From Ischnura elegans (lineage: Eukaryota; Arthropoda; Insecta; Odonata; Coenagrionidae), in assembly GCF_921293095.1 (NCBI RefSeq), contig NC_060258.1:7144607-7208606 (forward strand): 64,000 nucleotides of DNA, in the 5' to 3' direction. This document shows positions 35,539-45,849 of this stretch, piece after piece. How positions within the stretch are numbered: position 1 is the stretch's first letter; the number at the start of each line of letters is the position of its first letter. The notes under the pieces are model-generated. The model saw only the letters and a program-made list of their open reading frames with translations, did no database searches and was not told the origin of the DNA. The translations under genes and the position numbers were made by a program.

Positions 35539-35553
35539 CCAATAGATGGCGCG
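35539..35553 (+). promoter_or_regulatory. CTCF-like motif 3
   Basis: CCAATAGATGGCGCG, a variant that still fits the core, 1595 bp after motif 2 and in the same orientation. Confidence 0.4.
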
Positions 35554-37142
35554 GGCGGCCTTTTCGCAGTCGCTCGCCGTGGACGTCCAGAGCGGAATTT
35601 GAAATATCGTCTCTCGGTGGGATTTCTATCCCGGATTGCGACTCGGCGCAAATATGTGAACGCTAGCCATGATGAATGATTTATCGACTCATCCGCGGTC
35701 AATGGTCGTGAAATGCGGAAAACAAATGTTGTCATTTACAACAATGAAACACCACACTGTATTCCAACGACGCGAAGCACGGAATATACGTAAATAATCC
35801 ATTCATCAAACACAGTGTCGTTTAAATGTACATGATCGGAACACGACCGCCTCGTAAATGATCATCTGCCAGTGAAGTGACGACTGTCAAGCGGTGTCTT
35901 TCCTCCGCCCGCGATTTGCATTTCATTTCGGCGTTCGAAGGGAGCGGACCGCTTCGACTCCAGGCAGGAATACACTTCGTGCGGCTGACGATTCTCGGCA
36001 TCGCGGGTGCAGGGCAGGGGGCCGCGAGGCAGAGAACATCTCGGACGTAGGTGCTCGTCGCGATAACACGGATAAGCGGGGAAAGGACTCGGCTCGGTTA
36101 TACCTTACGTTAGGTGATTAGAAGTGATTCATTGATTAGCCGTAAATACCGGACCATTCCATTAGCATATCGATTCCGCGACACATGCAGTGAGCGATTT
36201 AACTGTTTTTTACCGTTCCTTCATACTCTGAAAATGTTTCGTGCCCGAGTTGCTGACCGCAGTTGTCCACGATTCAATTTTACATATTCCCTAACGGTAC
36301 CGTAAGTTCTTACTACATTTTTGCATGCCACGGTTAATGACAATCGTTCTCCAGTCTCTTTGCCATCGGAGTGAAGCGGAAATTACATCCTTTCGCGAGC
36401 CATCGAAGAATTTCCTTATCCGAATAAATTATTTCTCGTGATTAGCCAGGTCTACTTTCCTTCCTCGATTGCACCCTACATAAGTCAAATATTCTTCCTC
36501 TCCTCAATAAGTAATATCGTTACTGTCTGCCATTGTCAACGACTTATCCTTAAACTGAACTCCCATAGTTGTACATATTCGCAGTACACGAGAAAAGTTC
36601 GCAGAGTTTCGGAGTATAGCCGTACATTTAGTCAGTAAAGGGAGGGAACCGATTAATTAATATCTTATGAATAGGCAATCCACATTTCTCTACATTCTAT
36701 TAAAACGCACGGAACGAGTTAATCCGTAGCAATAAATTTCCGTGCCGTCTGCCTTGGGAAATATGTTAATGAACACACTCGTCTCTTCCACAATGATTTT
36801 CAAAGCATAACTTAATTATTTGGAAAGCTTTTCGTGACATTGAGCAGTTTCGCTTGAGCGCTGAACGATATAGTTACCCTTAGTAACGAAGTAATTTGGT
36901 TTCCTGTTGGCTGTTTGCTACACATAAACATTTCAATGCAAGACGTAACGCGAGTACAGCAAATAATGGAAACTTTGCATCGCTAATTCTTTCAACGTTA
37001 CGTGCGACGTAACATAGCAACCAACGGTGGAAAATCATGGAATTCGCTTATCAAAAATGCCACTTCTTGCAACTACTGCTAATTTTTATTAATAGGGGAA
37101 TATAATCAACAGATTTAGGCGTTACTTGGTGGAACGATGAGA

Positions 37143-37346
37143 TATTCATGGTTAAATAAAAAACACAGTACTATTCCACAACCTTATATTTTTGCAGTCT
37201 ACTAGTTTCAACGTTACAACGTCATTATCAAGGCTAACATTAGTTAACAGTTAAGTCTTGATAATGACGTTGTAACGTTGAAACTAGTAGACTGCAAAAA
37301 TATAAGTTTGTGGAATAGTACTGTGTTTTTTATTTAACCATGAATA
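37143..37346. repeat. Foldback element: ~90-bp inverted arms
   Basis: Left arm 37143-37232 and right arm 37257-37346 are nearly perfect reverse complements around a 24-base spacer. The right arm reads TTGATAATGACG...GTTGAAACTAGTAG, similar to Penelope-like element tail sequence. The structure therefore looks like two such tails in opposite orientation. AATAGGGGAAT occurs at both 37091 and about 37346. Confidence 0.8.
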
Positions 37347-37794
37347 ATAGGGGAATGTTGTCTGCTTAATATAAATTGCCTCCCGAAGACATATAAGACA
37401 CGGGAAAAAAATTCTGTGGCCTGTAAGTTGACAAACAGCAATCCAATTTCATACACTTTATCCAAATCGTTTGCTGATTTCTACAGAATATTTTGATGTC
37501 CCTCGTGAACCGAAAACTTTGATAAATTTAGTCATAACTCCATAATTCTAACATAATTTTTTTTCGTGCACTGCATTGGAAACCATTCATGCCATTGTGT
37601 TACTTCAGTATGTTAATTAGGAATGGTTTGCAGGGGAAATGCAGAAAAAGCGAGAATGTTATTGATATTCTCCCCTTCTTCGGTTACTAGTGAATGACTG
37701 CGTCTCGTATTAATATACCATAAATTAACTAATAACTAGCTGGTCGCCTATTTCGCACTTGGCTGCGAACTGTCCGAGTATGGTTCCGCCGCCG

Positions 37795-37809
37795 CCGCTA
37801 GATGGTGCG
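37795..37809 (+). promoter_or_regulatory. CTCF-like motif 4
   Basis: CCGCTAGATGGTGCG, identical to motifs 1 and 2, although the surrounding sequence has diverged more. Confidence 0.45.
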
Positions 37810-39368
37810 GCGTGCTTCTCCCGGCGATTCACAGACTCTTTCTCTGCGCACATCGGCCGACGGAAAGGCTACTGAAATAAGAAACATTCCTTCGGGTAAC
37901 CGCGCGGGTGAGAAAATCCCAGAGCGCCTATTTTCCCCTTCATTAAATCACGGGAATGAAAGAAAATTCTAAAATATGATGCATCATTCCCAATGCAGTC
38001 CCCCGTGACTTTGAAATAAATTTTTAGCCGTGGTGGACACGGAATATCGCAAACACCTTTTCCATATACACGGGAGTCGCGTTAAATGCCGAAATCGTCT
38101 AAAATTGTGCTCCCTCGTCACGAGCATTTTCTTTCGTTGCAGTTGGAAAGTATTACTTGGCGAATCGGATTATTCAGCGTCCTTAGTGGAAGATGTATTT
38201 GTATCCCTCATTCTCTAATTCATTAATGAAGACTGTTTCAGAAAAAACCAGTGCGACGTAATCCATTTCGTGCAGTCAGTTATAAACATTTCCCTCCATA
38301 CGGTTTCAAAGTTTTATTCGTCCACAAATTTTTTGTAACGCACTGTCTCTTCGTGCGAGGTACCGCCACGTGGAAAGAATCCGGGGGTGGGGAAATTCTT
38401 GGGTCAACGAAGACAACTTTCCTGGGAACCCGTGTGTGGGGTAGTTCCCACGCTTGGATCCGGGTGGTGGGGGACGGGTTCCCCCACCACGAACCTAAAC
38501 GCAGCGAGTGGGGCAGGGGACGCCGGGAAGAAAAAAAGAAGTTCCAACGGGCGAATTTTTCAAAAGACGCAATGGCCTCCTTCGTTTGTTTCCCGTCGAC
38601 GTAAAAAGTGCGTAAGTGTTTTCTATTCATGGCATCATTCAATACCTGCCGTATCGAAAGACTTGCAGGCGAGGATAATCACTCCAATGACAGCAACACA
38701 TACTTTCATGGCATAGCACCATTAAAAATGTGGAAAGGTAATCGACTGCCATTAATGGAAGTAGGGTTTTGCAAGGCTTCGAGATAACGTGTAATACTTG
38801 AAAAAAAAAAAAAACGCTCAATGTATACCGTTCCTTCGTCAACAGTACACTTTCATTACTTTCACGCAATAGTCATGTCGAGGAATTTATCAATCAATGA
38901 TCGGTGTACACGTCCAATGAAGTATTTCCATAGCGCAAGTGAAATTTTAGGGTTGGAAATATTTCCGTCGGGCATACGTTTCACGAAAGCAAATGCCAGT
39001 CGCCCGCCTGTATGGGAACATGAAGGGGACTCTTGTTCCCACGGTCGGAAATGGTGGTGGGGGAAGGTACGTCTCCCCGACCGAGAAGCGGCAGCGTGTG
39101 ACGTAAGCAACTGTCGGTAGGGGAGAACTTTGAATCGAGGTCGGCTCCCTGCCAACGGACAGAGTTTTTGAAGGGGCGCACTATCGTTCGTCATTCCTCC
39201 ACGTAAATGTTACGAAATCGGTTCACATCACAGGGGCAGTAATGCCACCTCATAATCGCAATTGGGAAAAAGAGTGAAGCACGATAAGCGAGGAAGGATA
39301 ATAATTTCCTATTCCGTAATATAACTTGGAGTATAACCACGAATTCCTGTCTCCGTGGCAGTGTGTTG

Positions 39369-39922
39369 GCATTGGGAGATAGATAAATGACATAAAGAAA
39401 AATGTATGAATGTAGGGAAAAACATTTTGTTCCAAGAATGGTGAAAACGATTTTTTACACATTGCTTAACCAACAAAGAGCATAACACCGTCAAGTCCGG
39501 AAAATGTAGATGAAGAAATTGGAACGACAAGAATTATCTTTCTCAAATTAATTCCCTCGTTACGCATTACATAATCCTCTTTTGACAGAAAATTTCTTTG
39601 AAGAAGTAAATGCATCCCTTGCGTTACATCGATCATTAAACAGTCGAAACAACAACAGGCGACATTTACCAATGGATTAAAGCTGAAACGAATCGCCATT
39701 ACACCAACAAGCACACCGTTACGAAAGACATTTTTCATAAACACATTTTCAAAGATGGACCAAAAGATATAACGGAATTGAGAATTGCTTAAGCATCAAG
39801 GGACTGTTGTCTGGAAATGGTAACTATTCAACAGAAACAAAAGCAGATACAACCGCGAAGAAACCAGATCTTCCTTCGATTCTCAAGTCATGATAACTTT
39901 TTGAGGATTCGGTCATGTACTC
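39369..39922 (+). repeat. 5S-flanking spacer repeat, copy A
   Basis: This ~555-bp block recurs at 41381-41936. Both copies end with GATTCTCAAGTCATGATAACTT and a GGATTCGGT(C/A)ATGTACTC stretch directly before 5S nt 1. It is therefore the 5' spacer of a duplicated 5S unit and includes a ~350-bp repeat copy (39480-39840). Confidence 0.75.
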
Positions 39923-39934
39923 GCCAACGGCCAT
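39923..39934 (+). rRNA. 5S rRNA gene fragment, nt 1-12 (second gene)
   Basis: GCCAACGGCCAT again stands immediately before a copy of element 1. The rest of this 5S gene is not seen downstream. Confidence 0.75.
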
Positions 39935-41126
39935 CCCTCGAGAGCGGACGTGTTTTGGCTGCGCTCCCGGGAAGCCGGACCGCCTGAACTCTCCCGGCCG
40001 ATAAGGCCGCTCCGACCGCCGATCTCGGTTCGCCGGCGATCGGCACTTGTTTTTTTCCGAACGTGTTTTGACGAACTTTTCAACATGTGATTTTGGCGTT
40101 GTGTTTTTGTGTCGAGGTGCTGACGGACATTTCGTGTGACGGTTTTTTCCTTTTTTGTGCTATTTCCACAAGAAGTGTGTTTCTTTTTTCACGTGCTCGG
40201 TGAGTGGCAGAGGGTGCCACTCTTCCTGCCTGCGCGCAGTCCGCGCCGGGCAGGGCTACTGACGCACCTGTGTTTTCTACAAGTGTTTCTGCCCCCCCCA
40301 AAGTTCCATACGCACCATGGAGGTGCAAAGAGTCAACACCCTTGTCATCGCTACCGATGACAAGAGTCGCTTTCCAACGCCGCTAGAGGTCCACCTCTTC
40401 GTGAGGAGTACATTGGGCCTCGCGGCTGAAGAAGTCGTCGGCGTACAAATCGCCTTTAATCGAAGGATTATTTACTTGAAGTTGAAGGATGACGCAACCC
40501 TCAAAAGAATTCTGGAGAAGAGAACCAGGACGCTGCCCTTCCCTACGAACGCGGCGCGCGTCATGGACGCCACAATTGACTCGGCGGAGGAGGCACCGGT
40601 CCTAGTGAAGGTAATGTGCCTCCCGCTTGAAATGCCTATCTCGGCGGTTATCGAGGAATTAAAGAGATTTGGTGACGTAAAGGCCTGCTGGGAGGGAGTA
40701 TGGCGGGGAAAGGATGTCCTTTCGGGCACAAAAACAGGCACATTTTTCGCTAAGGTCGCTGTAAAGACGAACATCCCGTCTTACTTAGGCATCCGTGGGC
40801 ACCGGGCCCTCGTATTATACGAAGGACAAAAGAAGACGTGCGCCCGGTGCCACGAAGAAGGACATCTCCGGCGCAATTGCCCGCGAAATGACATCGGCCG
40901 CCGTTTTGCGGATGTCGCGGGAGCCGCAACTGCCGCCCCTGCCGAGGACGAGGAACTAGTTGCCGACATTGCCGGCCAGCTGGCCCTCATGGAGGATGAC
41001 CCGGCTGTTTCCGGTGCCCTGCCCTCCAAACGACCCCCTTCCCCCTCTGCTATTGTCCCCGAGAGTGCCGCTGATTTTGCTAAGAAACAAAAGACGCACG
41101 ACGGCACTGGCGACGGGATCTATTCG
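39935..41126 (+). mobile_element. Element 1b: 3'-truncated copy of element 1
   Basis: Nearly identical to 15053-16250 of element 1a, starting with the same CCCTCGAGAGCGG after 5S nt 12. Homology stops at about 41126 inside ORF1, where the sequence switches to the spacer repeat. The missing 3' part includes all of ORF2. Confidence 0.85.
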
Positions 41127-41159
41127 CCAAAGAACACCTTCCTCAAAATGATTCCCTGA
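40317..41159 (+). CDS. Element 1b ORF1, intact N-terminal part with zinc knuckle
   Basis: Opens at ATGGAGGTGCAA and stays in one frame for 280 codons. It lacks the one-base deletion and nonsense change found in copy 1a and so shows the ancestral frame. Residues ~95-155 form an RRM-like block. A CCHC zinc knuckle has C175, C178, H183 and C188. An acidic/Ala-rich linker follows. The last ~11 codons and the stop come from spacer sequence, not from the element. In the full element the protein continues with a Ser/Pro-rich tail. Confidence 0.8.
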   Translation: MEVQRVNTLVIATDDKSRFPTPLEVHLFVRSTLGLAAEEVVGVQIAFNRRIIYLKLKDDATLKRILEKRTRTLPFPTNAARVMDATIDSAEEAPVLVKVMCLPLEMPISAVIEELKRFGDVKACWEGVWRGKDVLSGTKTGTFFAKVAVKTNIPSYLGIRGHRALVLYEGQKKTCARCHEEGHLRRNCPRNDIGRRFADVAGAATAAPAEDEELVADIAGQLALMEDDPAVSGALPSKRPPSPSAIVPESAADFAKKQKTHDGTGDGIYSPKNTFLKMIP

Positions 41160-41380
41160 GGAGAATACTCCTTTTCCTATCCGCATTACATAATCTCCTA
41201 TTGCCGACTAATTTATCAATAAATGAATGCATAAGTTGTGTTATATCGATCATGAAACAGTCGAACAACAACAGGAGACATTTACCAAGCGATTTAAGCT
41301 GAAATACATCGCCATTATACCAACAAGCACAACGTTACTATAGACATTTTTCAGAAACTCTTTTTCAAAGATGGCATTGG
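41127..41380 (+). repeat. Partial spacer repeat after element 1b
   Basis: Matches part of the ~350-bp repeat (compare TTTTCCTATCCGCATTACATAATC at 41170 and 41579). The element-to-spacer junction looks like recombination between spacer copies that removed the element's 3' part and the remaining 5S sequence. Confidence 0.65.
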
Positions 41381-41936
41381 GAGAGAGATAAATTACATCA
41401 AGAAAAATGTATCAATATGCGGAAAAACATTTTGTTTCACGAACAATATAAACGATTTTTTACACACTGCTTAACCAACAAATAGCATAACACCGTCAAG
41501 CCCGGAAAATGTAGATGAAGAAATTGGAACGCCAAGAATTATCTTTCTAAAAATTATTCCCTTAGAAGAATAGTCCTTTTCCTATCCGCATTACATAATC
41601 CCCTATTGCCTACTAATTTCTTTCGATAAATGAATCGTCTGTTACATATATCATGAAACAGTCGAACAACAGCAGACATTTACCTAGCGATTAAAGCTGA
41701 AATAAATCGCCGTTATACCAACAAGCACACCGTTACTACAGACATTTTTCATAAACTCATTTTCAAAGATGGACTACAAGAAATAAAGGAATTGAGAATT
41801 GCTTAAGAATCATGGGACTTCTGCCTGAAACTGGTAACTATTCAACAGAATTTAATGCAAACACACTTGCTAAGAAACCAGATCTTCCGTCGATTCTCAA
41901 GTCATGATAACTTCTCAAGGATTCGGTAATGTACTC
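41381..41936 (+). repeat. 5S-flanking spacer repeat, copy B
   Basis: Homologous to 39369-39922 along its length, with the ~350-bp repeat at 41487-41860. It ends directly at 5S nt 1. Confidence 0.75.
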
Positions 41937-41948
41937 GCCAACGGCCAT
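41937..41948 (+). rRNA. 5S rRNA gene fragment, nt 1-12 (third gene)
   Basis: GCCAACGGCCAT between spacer copy B and element 3, the same interruption point as for elements 1a and 1b. Confidence 0.75.
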
Positions 41949-42334
41949 CCGAACAGTACGGACGTGTTTTTGAGTGCTCCGATAGACCGACCCGAGATAA
42001 GACTCTCGGCCGGGAGGCCTGCCTCGGCCGGCAGCACAAGGCAACGAACGCCCGTCCCGCCGATCGGCATTTGTTTTTTCCCGATCGCCGAACTCGAGAA
42101 GATCGCGAAATGTGACGGTTGCATTGCATTCAGTGGGCAAATTGCCGGTTTTAGGTAATAGTGAACAGTGCTTATAGTGTATTCCTTTGATTTATTGAAA
42201 GTTTGTTATTTAATTCGTTTTGTGTAAGGTGTGGGGCAGCGGGAGGTGCTCCCTCGTGGCACTGGGGGTCTTCTTGTGCTCCGCGTTAGTGCCCCTTTTG
42301 TGTTTCCCTGTTTTCGTGCGTCCGTGGCCCCAGT

Positions 42335-43934
42335 ATGGAGGTCCTACGTACGAATACCATTATTATTAATACGGAAGAAAGTTTTCGTTTCGCCTCGCCG
42401 TTTGAGGTCCATTTGTTCATCGGATTAACGTTGGGCCTCGCGGCAGAGGATGTGGAAGGAGTGCAGATTGGCTATAACCGTCGTCAAATATTCCTGAAAT
42501 TGAAATCCGTAGAATTAAAAAAGCAGATATAAGAAAAAATGTGACACCCCTTCCCTTCCCCACAAAGGAGGGAAAGATTATGACGGCTACACTTGATTCA
42601 GCAGAAGATGCCCCTAAATTAGTGAAAGTGATGTGTCTCTCATTTGAAATGCCAACAACAGCGGTCGTCGAGGAGCTGAGCCGCTTTGGAGACGTGCGAT
42701 CGTGCTGGGAGGCGGTATGGAGAGGGAGGACCTCCTCGCAGGTACGAAGACGGGAACCTTTCTGGCGAAAGTGGTAATTAAGAAAAATATCCCCTCGTAC
42801 ATGACCTTCAGGGGTCACCGGGACTTGATTCTGTACGAGGGCCAAAGGAAGACCTGTGCCCGCTGCGGCGAGGAGGGTCACCTCCGTCGAGATTGTCCTC
42901 GCAGTGACAATGGTAGGCGTTTCGCGGACGTGGCGGCTCGTTCCCTCTCCACGCCCGCGGAGGACGAGGACATCGCAGCAGAAATTGCCCAGTAGCTGTC
43001 AACCATCGAAGCAGATCTAGACACAGACATCGTCTCTACCTCAAAAAGACTCCCCTCCTCCACCGAATCCTCTTCCCCAAATAAACCAGAAAATTTAAAA
43101 AACAGAAGACGATCGCCACATCGGTCGAGGCAATGTCAACTGAGTCGGAGGAATCATTCCCCCCTCTCCTGATTTCTCCCCCTCAACAAGGTCCGGTCCC
43201 GGTTTGCAAGGGGGGAGGTGGGGAGGGCATTTCAACTAGTAAAAAAGAGAAATCGAGGAAAGTGGGAAGAAAAGAGAAAAATCGGAATTTCGTGGCCGGA
43301 CTCTGTCTCGATTATCCCAAAATCGACAGGGAGAGCGATTCGGACGACGGGTTTATACAAATGGTAAATACTTTTATTCATGGCGCAGACGATGAATAAC
43401 GGGGGACAAAAGCCAGAAACAGACCTCCCTTCACCGATACAGAAACCGACACGAATGATGTTCATAAGGATCGCTTCGAAAATCAAGTAATGAAAAAGTA
43501 CAGAAGAATGAAGAAAAGAAGAGAGGAAAACAAGAGAGAAGATAAAAGTGCAAGACTCCGATGACGAGGTGAGAACCATTAGCATTGGCTCTTCCTCCCC
43601 TCCCTCCTTTACTCAAGGCTCCCTTTCCTCTTAACCCCCTTCCCCCGACATTACCCGTACAAAAGAGAACGCTCCCGCCTATTCCCCTCCCCCGCCACCA
43701 GTGAAGCATGACGACAAACAGTCGCCGGCTTCCTCCCTCCACCGGTCGTCTCGGGCGGCCGACCATCGCGGCGGGGGGCTAGCTGGCGGCGCAGGTGAAG
43801 CGGAACACCAGCCGACTCGGAGCGGGAGTTCGGGCAGCGATCTCTCGCGGAGGAGCAGCCCCCGTTCCGGATCGGCCAAAAGAAGAGCGCGAGCCAAAAA
43901 TAGGACGACGGATAAATCTCAGAAAAGGACATAG
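42335..43934 (+). pseudogene. Element 3 ORF1: zinc-knuckle protein, several frameshifts
   Basis: Starts ATGGAGGTCCTACG. The frame breaks near 42532, again near 42715, at a TAG (42993-42995) and further downstream. It is clearly homologous to element 1 ORF1: a VKVMCLSFEMP block, RFGDVRSCWEAVWRG, and a CCHC knuckle (CARCGEEGHLRRDC) near 42855-42900. The C-terminal Arg/Ser-rich end (RSGSAKRRARAK) is at ~43862-43900. Much more decayed than element 1a. Confidence 0.78.
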
Positions 43935-44300
43935 TAAAAGGCTCTTAGTGTGTGTTGTTTGTCTGAGAGTGCAGGAAGTGAAGGATGCTAGGAATCTACT
44001 ACTACAGATTTACTCCGGATGAAGTGTAATATTTTGTGTTAAAATATTAGGAAAGGAATATTATGTTTTTTAAGTGTATTACTAATGTATTAAATTAAGT
44101 TTGGTCACTCATTTTTGGAAAAAAAAGAAAAAGATTTTCCTTATGTGAATATTGGTTTAATAAGTGCCGTGTATTCTCACCTTATAGTAGGATTATTTTG
44201 TATTTGTATTGGTGTGCATAAACTATGGTATAGAAAAATAAAATGGAATATAAGGTCCTTATACGCATTTAGTGGGGAAATTTCTTGTGCTTGGATAAGA

Positions 44301-44382
44301 GACCGTGGTGGCCTGGTGGATAGACGCCCGCACGGTAAACGGAAGAGGTGGTCGCGTCGGGTGTTCGAGTCCCCAGGCCTCG
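44301..44382 (+). repeat. tRNA-like domain 1 in element 3 tail
   Basis: GGCCTGG (44310-44316) can pair with CCAGGCC (44373-44379). Box A-like TGGCCTGGTGGAT and box B GTGTTCGAGTCCCC lie inside. Closely related to 29676-29760 in element 2. Confidence 0.65.
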
Positions 44383-44599
44383 TATAACATATTTTATTGT
44401 ATTTAAATTGACGGGAATAGGTTAAATTTCTATTGTAAACTTTGTAAAAATGTATTATTGTGGCAATTTGTGTATTTATAGTGTGACAAGCTAAAAAGTT
44501 ATTTCGGAAAAAGAGTAAAAAAAATTTTGTTTCATATGACCATATAGGACATAAATAAAAGCTCTTAGGGCGTGTTTTTGTCTGCCAATGCAGCAAGTG

Positions 44600-44682
44600 A
44601 CGGTGGCCTGGCGGATCGACGTTCGGCCAGTGAGGAGTGAAGTGTAGTGGTTAAGACCGGGCGTTCGAGTCCCCAGGCCTCC
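44600..44682 (+). repeat. tRNA-like domain 2 in element 3 tail
   Basis: Same 7-bp closing pair (44605-44611 with 44673-44679) and box B GCGTTCGAGTCCCC. The stretch before it (TAAAAGCTCTTAGGG...GCAGCAAGTGA) repeats 43934-43982, so part of the tail is duplicated. Confidence 0.65.
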
Positions 44683-44864
44683 ATTTCCATAAATATTGGA
44701 AGAAAGGAAAAAAAAGTAAAAGAGCTAAAAATGGTCAAAATCTGTTTGTAATATTTTTCTATTCTCTAATTTTTGTTCTGTAAAAATTTAAAAGGCATTG
44801 AACTGATAAATTGTATTATTTTTCTGGTTTATGTTTCTGACAGTAAAATTTTATATAAAAAAAT

Positions 44865-45405
44865 ACCGAACGGGCGTGTTCGTAGAGAGCTCTCGTATAC
44901 CGACCGGCAAAAGTTTCCCGGCCGGGAAGGCTGCCTCGGCCCGCTCGTTCGTGGCGACGATCGCCCGTCCAGGCGATCATCTTTTGTTTTGTTCTCGACG
45001 ATCGCGAACTTTATACGATCTGAAAATGTGACTTTACGCGTGCTCCGTTGGTTAAGTGCTGAATTTAGCCTTTGTAAGGTAGTGCTGAAAGTTTGTCTTT
45101 GTACATTTCATCCACAAGTTGTGTTTTCTTTAAATTCTCGGCGATTGGGGAGTAGCAGAGGGTGCTCACCCCTGCCTGCGCACAGTTTTGTGCCGGACAG
45201 GCTGTGACTAAGTGTGTTTTCCCCTTATTTTTGAGTTATCCCCCCTTGAGTTATGCTGGTGCTCCTGCCATGGAAGTACAACGCACCAACATGATTGCCA
45301 TTACAACTGAGGAATATTTCAGATTTGCATCGCCGCTCGAGATCCATCTGCTTGTTAAGAAATCTTTGGGCCTCAGCTTTGGCAGGCCTGTTGTTGGCGG
45401 ATGTG
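44865..45405 (+). mobile_element. Element 4: 5' end of another related element
   Basis: Starts CCGAACGGGCGTG, like the element 3 start, with the same type of 5' UTR (CCCGGCCGGGAAGGCTGCCTCGGCC, GATCG palindromes). ORF1 opens at ATGGAAGTACAACG (45270) and encodes an N terminus matching elements 1 and 3 for about 43 codons. The copy is cut off near 45405. It lies immediately after the element 3 tail, head to tail. Confidence 0.7.
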
Positions 45406-45514
45406 ATCCTAACTTAGTTTAATAGGGTATTCAGCAACCTGGAAAACAAAGAATTCTTAAGGAAGGTTTAAGTCCTGAGGAACTCAGGGAATATTTGCAT
45501 TTCTCTGAAAACAC

Positions 45515-45840
45515 TTGGAAATTGTTTGGCAACCAATTAATTCTGGGGCAGAAAACGCTCTTGTCATCTCGCTTGTCCCAGTGCAGCGCTATGCTCAACT
45601 CATCGTATGTAGTATCGTATGTATCTTTGCTATCGCAATTGATGATGTAGAGGAATGTATTAAAGAATCGGTACTGGGATCATTATTTGTGGATAATCTG
45701 GCGATATTTTGCCGATAGTCTAAAGTCGCCATTGCAGGAAGGCAATTGCAACTGACCATTAACAGGCTGTACTCATGGTCTCAGTGAAATGGATTCCGGT
45801 TCTCGGCCGAGGAAACTAAGTGCCTGCATTTCACCGTGTC
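45515..45840 (+). pseudogene. Jockey/CR1-like LINE reverse transcriptase fragment
   Basis: One frame reads FAIAIDDV...GSLFVDNLAIFC, then after a TAG (45716-45718) QLQLTINRLYSW and FSAEETKCLHF. This is the palm region of a Jockey/CR1-type RT. The catalytic FVDD is FVDN, so Asp is replaced by Asn, and stops are present. No other parts of the element were recognised. Confidence 0.6.
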
Positions 45841-45849
45841 CGAGGTAAT

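Larger units (their letters stand above)
30232..39368. repeat. Diverged long tandem repeats, no gene recognised
   Basis: No open frame in this stretch has a recognisable domain or codon-like bias. The region consists of diverged direct repeats. 32780-33960 matches 34400-35560 (offset about 1.6 kb), sharing for example AAAACCATCAACG, GGAATAACACAG and AGAACACTACAGAACCGGCG. 31830-32000 resembles 35890-36020. Each unit carries one CTCF-like motif. It could be 5S spacer, a duplicated promoter region or an old non-coding element. Confidence 0.6.
41949..44864 (+). mobile_element. Element 3: related 5S-inserted element lacking ORF2
   Basis: Begins CCGAACAGTACGG after 5S nt 12. The 5' UTR resembles the other elements (CTCTCGGCCGGGAGGC, CGATCG-type palindromes). 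ORF1 (42335-43934) is degraded and is followed straight by a 3' tail with two tRNA-like domains. No endonuclease or reverse transcriptase is present, so this is either an internal deletion or a non-autonomous derivative. The tail ends in an A/T-rich run just before element 4. Confidence 0.7.

Noticed and set aside
38251-38716. Overlapping frames of 109-120 codons on both strands
   Set aside because: No domain, both strands open at once in a locally GC-rich patch, and no splice or start context.
44177-44596. A 139-codon minus-strand frame in the element 3 tail
   Set aside because: It runs antisense through the tRNA-like domain and AT-rich tail and has no recognisable motif.
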